Positions 1-19,300 are shown, counted from the stretch's first letter. The stretch is DNA of 64,000 nucleotides from Chamaea fasciata (GCA_029207755.1 JARCOQ010000076.1:248001-312000); one strand, 5' to 3'. The notes: generated by a model not told the origin, from the sequence alone. Program-made: numbers and translations.

Positions 1-365
1 AATTTTAGCCACCTTCTTCAAAATTTAAAGAACTTGAAAAGGAGAGTTGGGACTGGATCAAAGGAACAGTCGTGTCTTTCATCCTTTCTACCCAGAAAGG
101 TTGGTTGTTGCTTGTGGCAACAGCCTGCTCTGAGAAGAGCTCCAGAGGAGTTTCGAGAGCAGCTCACAAAGCACCAAGAAAGGAAGGCTGGCCTAGTGTG
201 AAACTGACTCCCTGACTTCCCTCTCGAGAAAAGGCAATCCAGGAGAGCCCATGTGCTGCTAGTGTCTGGGCAGGCCTAGAAGTCAGATAGTTTTCTCAAT
301 GATCCTTACTACATCTCCAAAGTTACACACAAAGCAAGCTGACCTTGAGCTAAAGCATCTTTTAC

Positions 366-7534
<7,169 letters not shown>

Positions 7535-10223
7535 ATAATTTGATCTTTAGAGCTGATGTGAAAAACACTCCGAATGGAAGGCAAGCTCCCATGTCTCCTT
7601 GTGCTGGTAGGAGCAATCATGACTGCCCAGTGCCAGGTAAGAGGCTAATTCATCAAATAATTCTCTTGCCATCTTCCTGTATTTTCAGCAGCATTTCTTT
7701 GCCATTGGCTGCAGCTGTCTGCATCAGACAGAATGAGAATCTGCTTAGCTCACTACAAATCAGAGGAAGAAAAATGTTACAAAGTAGTCTATCATTGTGG
7801 ATGTGTTATGTGTTATCCTGGCCCGTTTTCATTTCAAGACTTGCAAGTAAACAAGTCTTCTCCGGGTATTCCTGGTGTATCTGTTCACTGTCACCTTTCA
7901 CTGTTAATAAGAACTCCATTGTAGCCAGCCTTCCGTTTTCTATGGTCATCATCTTCATCACTATTCTCACTTAAAACTGCACGTCAGTGGTTCCCTTGTC
8001 CCCTCACTTTAAGCCTCACACCACACACAGCTTGAGTAAATGCTACACAATTCCAGAACGTTTACTCCCTTTCTCAAAAAATTGCTATCCCACCTTTCCT
8101 CCTTCTTATCTTCTTTCTCTTGTGGCCTAATCAAAGAAGCTTTCTAAATTGGCTTCCTCCATTAAACTGTATCCAAAATATTTCATTTAACTGGCTGCAA
8201 GAGACATATCTCTTAAAGATAATCAAGCTACAAAGTCTCATGGGGAAACTGCATGTCAGTGAGCAAAAGTAACTGCTTGTTGACTGTACCTACCTTGGAA
8301 ATTATTTGCTTGAACCTCCTTCAAATAGCAGAAAGCTGGCAAGCTTCAGTTAGCATTTGCAACGCCCCAAGAACACATAATGACTTCACACACAATGTGA
8401 GTACAGCATATCCCAAATTCACCTCACTCACATGACAAGCAATCACCTGGTAATCTGTGGAACAAAATGATTTACAATTCTTAGGAACCCATCCTGAGGT
8501 ACTAGAGGCACATTTCACTGTATTGTCTGACAAGAGGGCAGACAATTCCTCAGAGCTCCTGATTTACATGCCCTTAAGAAAAGGACTGACTCTTTGAAGG
8601 TACTTGTTCTCTCATCTTTTTTAAGAGAGCAGTTACTCACAGAATTAACCTTCTTTGCTTGCAGGGCTTACACATGCGTTTCAAACGAGGAGCCAGATCT
8701 AGAGGTAAGCCAGGCTAACTAAAACCATGTTAGCTGGAGCATTATGAACATGGGAGGGGAAAGCAAATCATGCTGAGGAAACAGAGCCTGAGAGCTTTTG
8801 GTCATGGTTATGTGGATGAGAGATTCAGAAGGCAAAATACCAGCGCGTTAATACCATCCACAACAAAGTTTTCCCCTCCCTCTGCTCTTCTTGAAAGAAA
8901 GAGAGACGAGTCAATAGTGGAACAGTACATTTGGCAGCACAGCAGCGAGAGAGATGGGACCGTTGTGGTCGGAGAAGGAAAAAGGGCAACCCATTAGAAA
9001 GATGCTCCCATCACAGATGCTTTTCTCCTGGAAATAGAAGGGAGTCCTTTTGCTCAGCCAGGTCTTTTCCCTGAACTAAAAGAGGATTTCCCTTCTCCGA
9101 TTACAGCCATTTGCACAGATAATTCATCTGCAGAAATTTACCAATACAGGGGGACCTGGCTGAGGCTTTCAGGGAGCAGAATCGAATACTGTGGGTGTGA
9201 CAGTGGTCGGAGTCACTGCCACACTGTGCCTGTCAGAGGTAAGTATGACAAAGAAAAAGTAAATGGTGAGAGCTTGTCCATCTAATCATCCACTGTCAGG
9301 GCCAGAGTTACTGCACAGAAAATTTGTCTGGGAATAGAAGAGGATAGAAAAGAAAATACCAGTATACACAGTCATGGGCGGGACTAAGTGGGAGTGGGCA
9401 TGGAGCTGAGAAAGTCTGACAGAATATGTGAAGAGAATGAAACAGAGAAAAAAATTGAAGCGCTACACAAAAAGGCTGTAAGCACATGGCAATAACAGGT
9501 GGGTAGGGAAAAACAGAACAGGCTAAAAGAGGCTGACAGGAAAATGAAAGGTGTGTCTACATTTCCAGCTTCTTGCTTCTGTGAAATCTAACAGTATTTC
9601 CTGGCTTTTGCTTATTCCACAGCCTGCACCAGAAATAAATGCTACAATGGGGGCCAGTGTTCACAGGCATATTATTCCCCACAGCTCTTCATCTGCCAGT
9701 GCCACCAAGGTTTCTCAGGGAAGCAGTGTGAAATAGGTGAGTATACCGCATCAACAGCTGTGAACACAGCTATTGGGGTTAGCTGTGCAGTACACAAGGA
9801 TGAGATACCCAGAAGCTCCTGCTGTAGGCTAGGCTCTCTAGTAAGTTGTCTTTTTTTATTCTAAAGCTAATACTACAAAGAACTTTTAAGCACATCTTGG
9901 TTGTTCTAGGTGCCTCTTAATAAAACTCTAAATTTTGTAACTGAAGACCTTCATACACACTTACAGACTGCCTGACAGGGCATTTTCACTGACTTACTAG
10001 ACAAGACATTTGAGAGCCAAGTTTAAACAGAGCAGAGACTGGGGAAACTGTCAGGGAAAAGAATTGGTATGCTTTCCTTAGATTTTCACATCTTACCTTG
10101 TTTTCAGATACTGAAGTTAAATGCTACAAAGACACTGGAGTAACATATAGGGGTATCTGGAGCACGGCAGAGAGTGGAACTGAATGTTTAAATTGGAATA
10201 GCAATGGCCTGGTGGACTGGTTC
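7535..10223 (+). pseudogene. PLAT: PLAT (tissue plasminogen activator), first five exons, then truncated
   Basis: Secreted serine protease that converts plasminogen to plasmin. Exons: 7535-7636 (start ATG 7574; hydrophobic signal peptide ending QCQ), 8665-8704 (propeptide, RFKRGARSR), 9107-9238 (fibronectin type I finger with YRGTWLR and cysteine pairs), 9623-9736 (EGF-like, CYNGGQC and CQCHQGFSGKQCE), and 10108 onward (start of kringle 1, TYRGIWSTAESGTECLNWN). All junctions have GT/AG ends and compatible phase. Within the kringle exon the resemblance to PLAT stops near 10210, and at 10224 a 146-bp tandem repeat begins. The second kringle and the protease domain are absent from the window. 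Divergent arrangement with IKBKB matches the vertebrate neighbourhood. The first five exons look intact, so the break could be a rearrangement or an assembly junction. Confidence 0.9.
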
Positions 10224-10590
10224 TCTCCACAAGCAGAGAAGCTTCTGCAGCACGGAAAGTGCGTCTCCTAGCCTGGGAAGCGAGAAAGCGCCTGTTCTCT
10301 GCGCCAAGTGCAGTCAGCGGTTCAACGCTGCAGGCAGGCTGGGAACAGCGCTAGGTGCCGTTTCTGAGCTCTCCACAAGCAGAGAAGCTTCTGCGGCACG
10401 GAAAGTGCGTCTCCTAGCCTGGGAAGCGAGAAAGCGCCTGTTCTCTGCGCCAAGTGCAGTCAGCGGTTCAACGCTGCAGGCAGGCTGGGAACAGCGCTAG
10501 GTGCCGTTTCTGAGCTCTCCACAAGCAGAGAAGCTTCTGCGGCACGGAAAGTGCGTCTCCTAGCCTGGGAAGCGAGAAAGCGCCTGTTCG
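10224..10590. repeat. 146-bp tandem repeat, about 2.5 copies
   Basis: Copies start at 10224, 10369 and 10515 with ctctccacaagcagagaag and are nearly identical; the third is cut at about 10590. The unit is GC-rich compared with both flanks. It begins where PLAT kringle homology ends. Confidence 0.9.
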
Positions 10591-10599
10591 CCGCGACTA

Positions 10600-11460
10600 G
10601 TAACTAATAACTAGGACTAGTTCCATTGACGCATGCCACACGAGTTTCTTCACCTTACATAGCTTTCATTTCTACTTATGAATGCAATTGACTTTCCCTG
10701 CTGTTACTAGTTTTCCTCAGATTTTTAGTCCAGAGGGACTTTTATCCAAAAGGTCCAGGGACAAATAAGCACCAGAGTTTAACTTAACTGTGTTTTCATT
10801 CATTTCCACTGTGCTTAAAATTCAAGACTTAAATAAAACTGAAAACACTCCTTCTGCAGTATCCTATACGTAGAATTTGAAAGTTTAAGTAAACTTTAGC
10901 ATTCCAAGTAACAAGAATTTCCTGTGATCCCCATTTTAATGATGGAGAAGTGGAGCCTCCTCACAATTTCACAGGAGAGCTGGCAAAACCAGGAATGGGT
11001 GTCATAATTTCGATCTTTAACCACAGGCATATATTATTTGCTAGATAATATTTTTCTTACGTTGTCTCTGAATTCTGCACATCGTACCGCTCAATGCTGT
11101 TCTGATTAGTAAGACGAGCTGCTTTTCAACCTACTTTGTAACTGTATTTGCCTGAGCTCCCTCCTCTTACTGCATTCTTATGGTGCAAATGGTGTAAGTC
11201 GTTAACTTTCTATTACTGTATTCTGTCTCAGTTGTGCTTTTGATGATTACTTGCATCGTGCACTGGGAACGTGTGGGCACGAGGAACTGTGTGGTCTCCG
11301 TACTATGGCTGCCTCTGCTTACTGACATCTCTTGACAGACAGTTTTTCTGGCTGGAAGCTTTGATTCTCAAATAATATGCTAATAGTTAATTATGCTGTC
11401 TTCTGATTGTGATGGAACGTGAACAACTGTATTAATAACTAAAATGGGCTTTTTCTTCTC
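10600..11460. other. Unassigned AT-rich DNA
   Basis: No exon, RNA gene or recognisable repeat seen. It begins with short direct repeats (actagtaactaataactagg) next to the tandem repeat. No further PLAT exon was found here. Confidence 0.4.
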
Positions 11461-11464
11461 CATG

Positions 11465-11945
11465 TGTAGTGGTTTGGAAGCAAAACAAATGAGAGGCTCC
11501 AAGTCAGAGATACAATTTAATAGGAAAAAAAAAAGGAAAGAAAGTAAACTAAAATAGATGCAATAATACAAAAGACCACTGACAGAGTCAGAATACAACC
11601 TGAGCGGAGTGATGGAAGCAGTCCAGATGAGGTGGTCTTCCTGAAGCAGTGATCCTGTAGAAAGGTCTGGTAGCTCGGGTCCTCTGGGAATCCAGTGGGT
11701 AAGCGCCCCTCTGGTGTTCAGAGTCTCAGCTTATATCCAGGCTGGAATGCTTGGTTCCTCCCTCTGGGCGGAGCATCTCACAATGGGATGGTGAGTCATG
11801 TGATAAGGCCTGATGGGCCCATTAACAGGAGGTAGTCCAGGAGGGGGTTATCTGTGAGCTGTGTAGCAAAGGTGCTGATGGGCCATTAACAGAAGATAAG
11901 CCAGAGTGGAGGAGGCAGGGAGCACTGCCTCACCTGGTTTCAACA
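11465..11945 (-). mobile_element. Probable solo LTR (about 480 bp)
   Basis: Read on the minus strand it begins TGTTGAAACCAGG and ends CAAACCACTACA, the TG...CA termini of a retroviral LTR. It carries a TATA-like tatata/cttatat element near 11730 and an ATTAAA polyadenylation signal near 11517. No internal retroviral genes lie next to it, so it is probably a solo LTR. Target-site duplications are not clear. The C4A4 minisatellite begins just downstream. Confidence 0.6.
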
Positions 11946-11974
11946 GTTCATGAAGATGGTGATAGAATATACTT

Positions 11975-14900
11975 CAACCCAGGACAAAATTTTAAAGCCC
12001 CAAAATCCCCTAAATTCACCCCAAAATTTCCACCCAAAATCCCAAAAATTCACCCCAAAATTCCCACTAAAAATTGGGATTTTTAGAGCCCCAAAATCCC
12101 TAAAAATTCACCCCAAAATTTCCCCCCAAAATGCCAAAAATCACCCCAAAATTCCCACTAAAAATAGGAACTTTTAGAGCCCCAAAATCCCCCAAAATTC
12201 ACCCAAAATGCCCCAAAAATGACCCCAAAGATTCCCACTAAAAATCGGGATTTCAGAGCCCCAAAATCCCAGAACATGACCCCAAAATCCCGACTGAAAA
12301 CTGAGATGTTTTTAAGCCCCCAAATCCCCCAAATTCACCCCAAAATTCCCACCCAAAATCCCCCAAAATTCCCATTAAAATTGAAATTTTTAGAGCCCAA
12401 AAATCCCCAGAATTCACTCCAAAATTTCCTGCTTAAAGTGGGAATTTTTAAAGCCCCAAAATCCCAAAAATTCACCCCCCACAACTGAGATTTTTAAAGC
12501 CCCAAAATCCCCCAAATTCACCCCAAAATTCCCACCTAAAATCCCTCAAAAAACCCCAAAATTCCCACTAAAAATTGGAATTTTTAAAGCCCCCAAATCG
12601 CCTAAAGTCACCAAAAATTTGGAATTTTTAAAGCCCCAAAATCCCCTAAATTCACCCCAAAATTTCCACCCAAAATCCCAAAAATTTACTCTAAAATTTC
12701 TCCACCAAAAATTGAGATTTTTAAAGCCCAAAAATCCCCTAAATTCAGCCCAAAATTTCCACCCAAAATCCCAAAAATTTACTCCAAAATTCCCCCCCAA
12801 AACTGAGATTTTTAAAGCCCAAAAATCCCCTAAATTCACCCCAAAATTTCCACCCAAAATCCCTAAAAATGACCCCAAAATTTCCACTGAAAACTGAAAT
12901 TTTTTAAGCCTCAAAATCCCTCAAATTTACCCCAAAATTCCCCCCAAAAATTGGGATTTTTAGAGCCCCAAAAGTCCCAAAAATTCACCCAAAAATTGGA
13001 ATTTTTAAAGCCCCAAAATCCCCAAAATTCACCCCAAAATTTCCACCCAAAATTCCAAAAATTTACTCCAAAATTCCCACTAAAAATTTGGATTTTTAAA
13101 GCCCCTAAATCCCCCAAAATTTACCCCAAAATTCCCTCAAAAATTGGGATTTTCAGAGCCCCAAAATCCCTAAAAATTCACCCCAAAATTCCCACCCCAA
13201 ATCCCCCCAAAAAACCCCAAAATCCCCTCTAAAAATTGGAACTTTTAGAGCCCCAAAATCCCCCAAAACTCACCCATAATGCCCCAAAAACGACCCCAAA
13301 AATTCCCATTAAAAATCGGGATTTCAGAGCCCCAAAATCCCAGAAAATGACCCGAAAATCCCGACTGAAAAATGGGATTTTTAGAAGCCTCAAAATCCCC
13401 CAAATTCACCCCAAAATTTCCACCCAAAATGCCAAAAATCACCCCAAAATTCCCCCTCCAAATTTGGAATTTTTAGAGCCCCAAAAATCCCAAAAATTCA
13501 CCCCAGAATTTCCACCCAATATCCCAAAAAATGACCCCAAAATTTCCACTGAAAACTGAAATTTTTTAAGCCTCAAAATCCCTCAAATTTACCCCAAAAT
13601 TCCCCCCCAAAATTGGGATTTTTAGAGCCCCAAGAATCCCAAAAATTCACCCAAAAATTCGAATTTTTGAAGCCTCAAAATCCCCAAAATTCACCCCAAA
13701 ATTTCCACCCAAAATCCCAAAAATTTACTCCAAAAATTCCCACTAAAAATTTGGATTTTTAAAGCACCCAAATACCCAACATTCACCCCAAAATTTCCCT
13801 CAAAAATTGGGATTTTCAGAGCCCCCAAATCCCTCCAAAAAACCCCAAAATCCCCACTAAAAATTGGAACATTTAGAGCCCCAAAATCCCCCAAAAGTCA
13901 CCCAAAATGACCCCAAAATGACCCCAAAAATTCCCATTAAAAATCAGGATTTCAGAGCCCCCAAATCCCAAAAAATGACCCCAAAATTCCGACTGAAAAA
14001 TGGGATTTTTAGAAGCCCCAAAATCCCCCAAGTTCACCCCAAAATTCCCACCCAAAATCCCCCCATTAAAACCCAAAATTCCCACTAAAAATTGGGATTT
14101 TCAGAGCCCCAAAATCCCCAAAAATTCACCCAAAATGCCCCAAAAATGACCCCAAAAATTCCCACTAAAAATCGAGATTTCAGAGCCCCAAAATCCCAAA
14201 AAATGACCCCAAAATCCCGACTGAAAACTAAGATTTTTTAATCCCCAAAATCCCTTAAATTCACCCCAAAAATCCCACTCAGATTTCCCACTAAAATTGA
14301 GATTTTTTAGAGCCCCAAAAATCCCCAAAATTCACCCCAAAATTTCCTGCTGAAAGTGGGAATTTTTAAAGCCCCAAAATCCCCAAAATTCCCCCCAAAA
14401 TTCCCACCTACAATCCCTCAAAAAAACCCCAAAATTCCCACCAAAAATTGCAATTTTTAGAGCCCCAAAAATCCCAAAAATTCACCCAGAATTTGGAATT
14501 TTTAAAGTCCCAAAATCCCCTAAATTCACCCCAAAACTTCCACCCAAAATCCCCTAAATTCACCCCAAAATTCCCACTAAAAATTGGAACTTTTAGAGCC
14601 CCAAAATCCCCCAAAATTCACCCAAAATGCCCCAAAAATGACCCCAAAAATTCCCATTAAAAATCGGGATTTCAGAGCCCCAAAATCCCAAAAAATGACC
14701 CAAATTTTCGCCCCAAAAATCAGGATTTCAGAGCCCCAAAATCCCAAAAAATGACCCCAAAATTCTGATTGAAAAATGGGATTTTTGAAGCCCCAAAATT
14801 ACCCAAATTCACCCCAAAATTCCCACCCAAAATCCCCCAAAATTCTCACTAAAATTGAGATTTTTGGAGGCCCCAAATCCCCAAAAATGACCCCAAAATT

Positions 14901-15130
14901 CCCACTAAAAATTGGAATTTTTAGGAGCCCCAAAATCCCCAAAATTCACCCAAAAATTGGAATTTTTGAAGTCCCAAAACCCCCCAAATTCACCCCAAAA
15001 TTCCCACTAAAAATTTGGATTTTTAAAGCCCCAAAATCCCCCAAATTCACCCAAAATTCCGACTGAAAATTGGGATTCTTGATGCCCCAAAATCCCCAAA
15101 ATTCTCCCCAAAAATCCCAAAAAACCCCCA
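11975..15130. repeat. C4A4-type minisatellite, about 60-70 bp period
   Basis: About 3 kb of degenerate tandem units such as gagccccaaaatcccc, ttcaccccaaaattccc and actaaaaattgggattttt. The plus strand is C/A-rich, so the minus strand is a dense run of GGGG tracts. Many apparent open frames here are artefacts of the repeat. Such arrays occupy introns of avian dot-chromosome genes; the same family forms MRPL52 introns at 42-45 kb. Confidence 0.93.
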
Positions 15131-15317
15131 AACCCCCTCCCAGTACAAATCAGTACAAACCAGTAAAGAAAAACCCCAAACCAGTATAAACCAGTACAAA
15201 CCAGTCACCCCAAATCCCTTCCCAGTTCATCCCACTTCATCCCAGTGACCCCTAAACCCTGTCCCAGTACAAACCAGTAAGGAAAACCCCCAAACCAGTA
15301 CAAACCAGTATAACCCA
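15050..15317. repeat. Inverted copy of the MRPL52 intron 4 segment at 42.08-42.35 kb
   Basis: Contains ccagtacaaaccagta units, the marker gatgccccaaaatcccc and cccagttcatcccacttc. The reverse complement of about 42077-42350 gives the same order of blocks with few mismatches. Matching stops at 15317, right after cagtataaccca, where the 40-bp array begins. Confidence 0.85.
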
Positions 15318-15645
15318 TGACGGGATACACCGAGGCGCAGAGCGGCACCACGGGGCATGACGGGATACACCGAGGCGCATAGCGGCGCCGTGGGGCATGA
15401 CGGGATACACCGAGGCGCAAAGCGGCGCGGAGCATGATGGGATACACCGAGGCGCAAAGCGGCGCCGGGGGAATGACGGGATACACCGAGGCGCAGAGCG
15501 GCACCGCAGGGCATGACGGGATACACCAAGGCGCAAAGCGCCTCAGGGCATGACGGGATACACCGAGGCGCAAAGAAGCGCGGGGCCCGATGGGATACAC
15601 CGAGGCGCAAAGCGGCGCCGCGGGGAATGACGGGATACACCGAGG
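15318..15645. repeat. 40-bp CpG-rich minisatellite, nine copies
   Basis: Units begin with tgacgggatacacc and continue gaggcgcaaagcggcgcc. Starts fall at about 15318, 15358, 15398, 15435, 15474, 15514, 15551, 15589 and 15628, a 37-40 bp period. Each unit is CpG-rich, unlike the C4A4 DNA on both sides. The period is not a multiple of three overall, so the overlapping open frames are not coding. Confidence 0.93.
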
Positions 15646-16640
15646 CCCCAAATGACCCCAAAATGGTCCCGAATTTCCCCCCAAAAAAATCTGCCCCAAA
15701 TTTCCCCAAAAATCCCCAAAATTCCCCTCAAATTTCCCAAAAAAATCTAAAAAAATTCCCAAAATTTCCTCAAAAGTCCCAAAAAATTACCAAATTTTAC
15801 CAAAATCCCCCCCAAAATTCCCAAAATTTCTTCAAAAATCCCCCAAAATTCTTCAAAATTCCTCAAATATCTCTCCCAAAATTGTCCCCAAATCCCCCCA
15901 AAATCGACCAAAATTCTCCCAAAAACAGCCCACAAAAATTCCCAAAATTTCCTCAAAAATTCCCCAAATTTTACCGAAATCCAAAAAAAATTCCCAAAAT
16001 TTTGTCAAAAATCCCCCCAAATTCCCCAAAATTTTCAAAATTTTTTCAGAAATCTTCCAAATTCTCCAAAATTTCACCAAAATCTAAAAAAAATCCCAAA
16101 ATTTCTACAAAAATTGCAAAAATCCCCCCAAATTTCTCAAAATTGCCCTCCCAAATTTCTCAAAATTTCCCTCCCAAATCACCCAAAATTTCCCTCTGAA
16201 ATCACCCAAAATTTCTCCCGATATGACCCAAAATGGTCCAAAAATTCCCAGGATTTCACCATTCCTTCTCCAAATTCCTCCGAATCCCCCGAATTTCCCC
16301 CTGAAATTCCCAAATTTTCCCAAAATTCCCCCAAATAACCCCGAAATTTCCGGAAAAATACCGCCAAATTTCCCCCAAAAAGTCCCAATTTTTTTCCCAA
16401 ATTCCTCCCAAAATCCCCCAAAATTTCCCCCCAAATCCCCTGAATTTTCCCAAAATCCCCAAAATTCCCCCAATTTTTTCCAAATTACCCGAAATTTCCC
16501 CCAAACTCTCCCAAATTGCCCCAAAAATTCCCCCAAATTTGCCCCGAAATGACCCCAAATCCTCAAAATTCTCCCAAAATTCCTTCAAAACTCCCCAAAA
16601 TGCCCCCAAATTTTCCCAAAATCTGCCAAATTCTCTCCCT
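15646..16640. repeat. C/A-rich simple-sequence tract, plus strand C-rich
   Basis: Degenerate runs of ccccaaaattcccaaaat with no fixed period that I can measure. The strand bias reverses to G-rich after a short non-repeat island at 16645-16667. Confidence 0.85.
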
Positions 16641-16644
16641 GCAG

Positions 16645-17516
16645 AGCGCCCATTGGTGGCCCTTGAGGTCGGAAAGTTTTGGGGGAAAAACCCCGAAATT
16701 TGGGGAAATTTGGGGTGAAAATTTGAGAATTTGGGGGAAAATTGGGATTTTTGGGGTCGTTTTTAGGGGAATTCTGGGGGGGAAATGGAGGATTTGGGAA
16801 ATCTGGGAGAAAATTTTGGGGAAATTTTGGGAGATTTGGGGTGAAAATTGGGAATTTGGGGATTTTGGGGGGAATTTTTAGGGGATTTTGCGGGAAAATC
16901 GGGAAAATTTTGGGATTTTTTGATGGTTTGGGGTCGTTTTTAGGGGGATTTTTGGGGAAAATTTGGGGGAAAAGCCCCAAAATTTGGGAAAATTGGGAAA
17001 AAAATTGGGAACATTTGGGGGGATTTGAAAGATTTGGGAATTTTTGTGGAAAATTTTGGGGAATTTTGGGGGAATTTTTTGAGGATTCTGTGGGAAACTT
17101 TCGGAATATTAAAAAAAATTGGGAAAAATGGGGAAAAATGGGGAAAAACTGGGAAACAATTGGGAAAAATGGGGAAAAATTGGGGAAATGGGGAAAAATT
17201 GGGAAAAATTGGGAAATTTTGGGAATTCTGGGGGAAAATTTTGGGAATTTTTTCGAGGAAAAAAATTGGAATTTTTTGGGGGGGAAATTTGGAGTTTTTG
17301 GGAAATTTGGGGATTTTTGTGGGAATTTTGAGGGATCCCCCCTCTGCCCCATAGATCCCGAATCCCAAACCCCGCCCCACAGATCCCATCCCCGCCCCCC
17401 AGATGGCTCCTGCCCCACAGATTGTCCCGCCCCCGTCTCTGCCCCACAGGAGCCGCTGGAGCCGCCCCACAGGATCCGGCGCCCCCCGAGTGACCTCCTG
17501 AGCAACCCCTGCCACA
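16645..17516 (+). CDS. Two small in-phase orphan exons of an unidentified gene
   Basis: Candidate exon 16645-16667 follows the acceptor tctctccctgcag and is followed by gtcgga. Candidate exon 17450-17516 follows gtctctgccccacag and is followed by gtgagc. Lengths 23 and 67 bp join in phase to read RPLVALE then EPLEPPHRIRRPPSDLLSNP and CH. The intervening DNA is G-rich repeat, and the repeat strand bias flips exactly at the first island, as it does at MRPL52 exons. I do not recognise the protein. The first exon is very short and its donor is weak. Confidence 0.35.
16680..17340. repeat. G-rich simple-sequence tract, plus strand G-rich
   Basis: Runs of ggggaaaatttggg and gggaaaaatgggg, the strand complement of the preceding block. 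Likely intron of the orphan gene above. Confidence 0.85.
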
Positions 17517-17526
17517 GTGAGCCCCA

Positions 17527-18060
17527 CGGCTGAGCCCTGACCCACGGATCTGTGACTCACGGCTGAGCCCTGACCCACAGAGCCCGGACCCACAGATCTC
17601 TGACCCACGGCTGAGCCCGGACCCACAGAGACCTGACCCACGGATCTCTGACCCACGGCTGAGCCCTGACCCACAGAGCCTGGACCCATAGATCTGTGAC
17701 CCACAGAGCCCTGACCCATAGAACTGTGACCCACGGCTGAGCCCTGACCCACAGAGCCCTGACCCACGGCTGCGCCCTGACCCACAGAGCCCTGACCCAC
17801 CGAGCCCTGACCCACGGATCTGTGACCCACAGATCCCTGCCCCACAGACCCCTACCCCACAGATCCCTGCCCCACAGATCCCTGTCCCACAGATCCCTAC
17901 CCCACAGATCCCGGACCCACAGATCCCTGTCCCACAGATCCCTGCCCCACAGAGCCCTGACCCATAGATCTGTGACCCACAGAGCCCTGACCCACAGAGC
18001 TCTGATCCACAGATCCATGACCCACGGCTGAGCCCTGCCCCACAGATCTCTGCCCCACAG
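17527..18060. repeat. Short-unit (about 15 bp) tandem array
   Basis: Units such as ccctgacccacagag, atctgtgacccacag and cacggctgag repeat about 35 times with variation. Both strands are open over long stretches because the unit lacks stops, so the open frames are not evidence of genes. Confidence 0.88.
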
Positions 18061-18064
18061 ATCC

Positions 18065-18720
18065 CTGCCTTGCTAGGGGCCGGGGCTCAGGCCTTGCCCT
18101 TTTGGATTCATGGAACACATCCAGGTTTGCTCAGCACCAGAGACACCTTTGCCTTGTCTGTCCCCACCTGTCATCAGTGCCTGCAGTGATGGAACCTGGG
18201 GACACTTTCTCCATTGGGTCTCTCTGTGTGTCCCATTAAAACTGCAAAAAACTTCAGTGTTTTAATTTACCTTTGAGTTCTTGAGAAGTTTTTGGAACAC
18301 TCTTTCAGGGACAGAGTTGAATGGAAACACCAAATCCACGGGAGGGTCATTCAAGTCCTTGTGCTGTTTCTGTGCTGCTGAGCTGGGCCGGGCTCCTGGC
18401 ACAGAGGCAGCTCCTGGCAACAAAGGAAACTTTTAGAAAGACATTTCCCCTGAGGAGAAATCCTCCTTCAGATGGGTCACCTGTATTATTTGAAATGTAG
18501 ACTCAGAGTGAAAGTTTACAGTGGCATAACAACCTTTTCTGTTTCTTTCTCATTAATGGTTAACCCTCTCCTTTTTGTTTGCTTTGGTTCATTTTGCTTT
18601 TAACAGTAGAGAACATCATTCTTACATGGAATATTAGGTTTTGCACTTAGGCTAATTGATATCTACGCCTATAGAGCCCATACCTATGGAATATTAAGTT
18701 TTAAATACAATACGTATGTT
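18065..18720. other. Unassigned unique sequence, possibly LTR-derived
   Basis: Leaves the tandem array abruptly near 18072. Contains cccattaaaactgcaaaaaac and a later aataaa near 18730, but I cannot define element ends or name a family. Confidence 0.25.
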
Positions 18721-18849
18721 TCATGAGTAAATAAACACGTTGAAGTGAACAAGTGTCCCCCAGCCCCTCCAGGATCCCCAACTGTTCCCTCAGCGCCCAT
18801 TCGCCCGCCCCCAAAGCGTCCCCGGATCCCTTGAACGCTCCGACCCCAC

Positions 18850-19300
18850 AGATTCCCCTTAGAGCGACTTCAGGGAATTCATCTCCAATCATCCCCCCTG
18901 GCCTCGGAGCCCCTCGGAACACGGTTCTGCGCTTAAAAACTCCTGCCCCGCCCCGCGCCCTAGAGAGCTCGGTTACAGCTCCCCAAGCTCCCCGCAAGTG
19001 CTCCCGAGCCGTACACGTTCCCCCCGAGGACCTCAAATCGCGGCTCGGACACAAAAGTGTCCCCAAAGCGCCTTCCCGGAGCCCCAGACGCCGCGTTCGA
19101 GCCACTTCCGGGACTACAGCTCCCAGCATGCTCCGCGGCGCACTTGGAGCGCTACTCCAGCCGTGACTCCATCTCCCATCATGCCCCGCGCCCCGCCGAC
19201 AGCCGTTGGAGCTGCGCCTCCACCTCCCGTGATGCTCCGCGGCGCCGTTCAACCCTGTTCTCCCCGCGCCTACAACTCCCATCATCCCCCGCGCCCCAGA
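18850..19300. promoter_or_regulatory. CpG-rich promoter-like segment with repeated ZNF143-type motifs
   Basis: At 19113-19131 the sequence actacagctcccagcatgc is a close match to the ZNF143/STAF consensus. Related motifs (ccatctcccatcatgcc, ccacctcccgtgatgct, ctacaactcccatcatcc) follow with TCCC cores at 19121, 19174, 19225 and 19277, about 52 bp apart. A consensus ETS site (cacttccgg) sits at 19103-19111. Weaker relatives occur near 18881 and 18972. No coding exon was recognised within 700 bp, so this may be an orphaned promoter. Confidence 0.6.

Noticed and set aside
12000..14700. Many 60-120 codon open frames rich in PKNP or GFWGF patterns
   Set aside because: Translations of the minisatellite; all follow the repeat period.
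15318..15645. CRISPR-like look of a 40-bp regular array
   Set aside because: Units are repeat throughout with no unique spacers, in a vertebrate genome; it is a minisatellite.
15513..17845. Several open frames of 150-300 codons on both strands
   Set aside because: They lie in ccccaaaa/ggggtttt and 15-bp arrays that lack stop codons by composition, on both strands at once, with no domain or codon signal.
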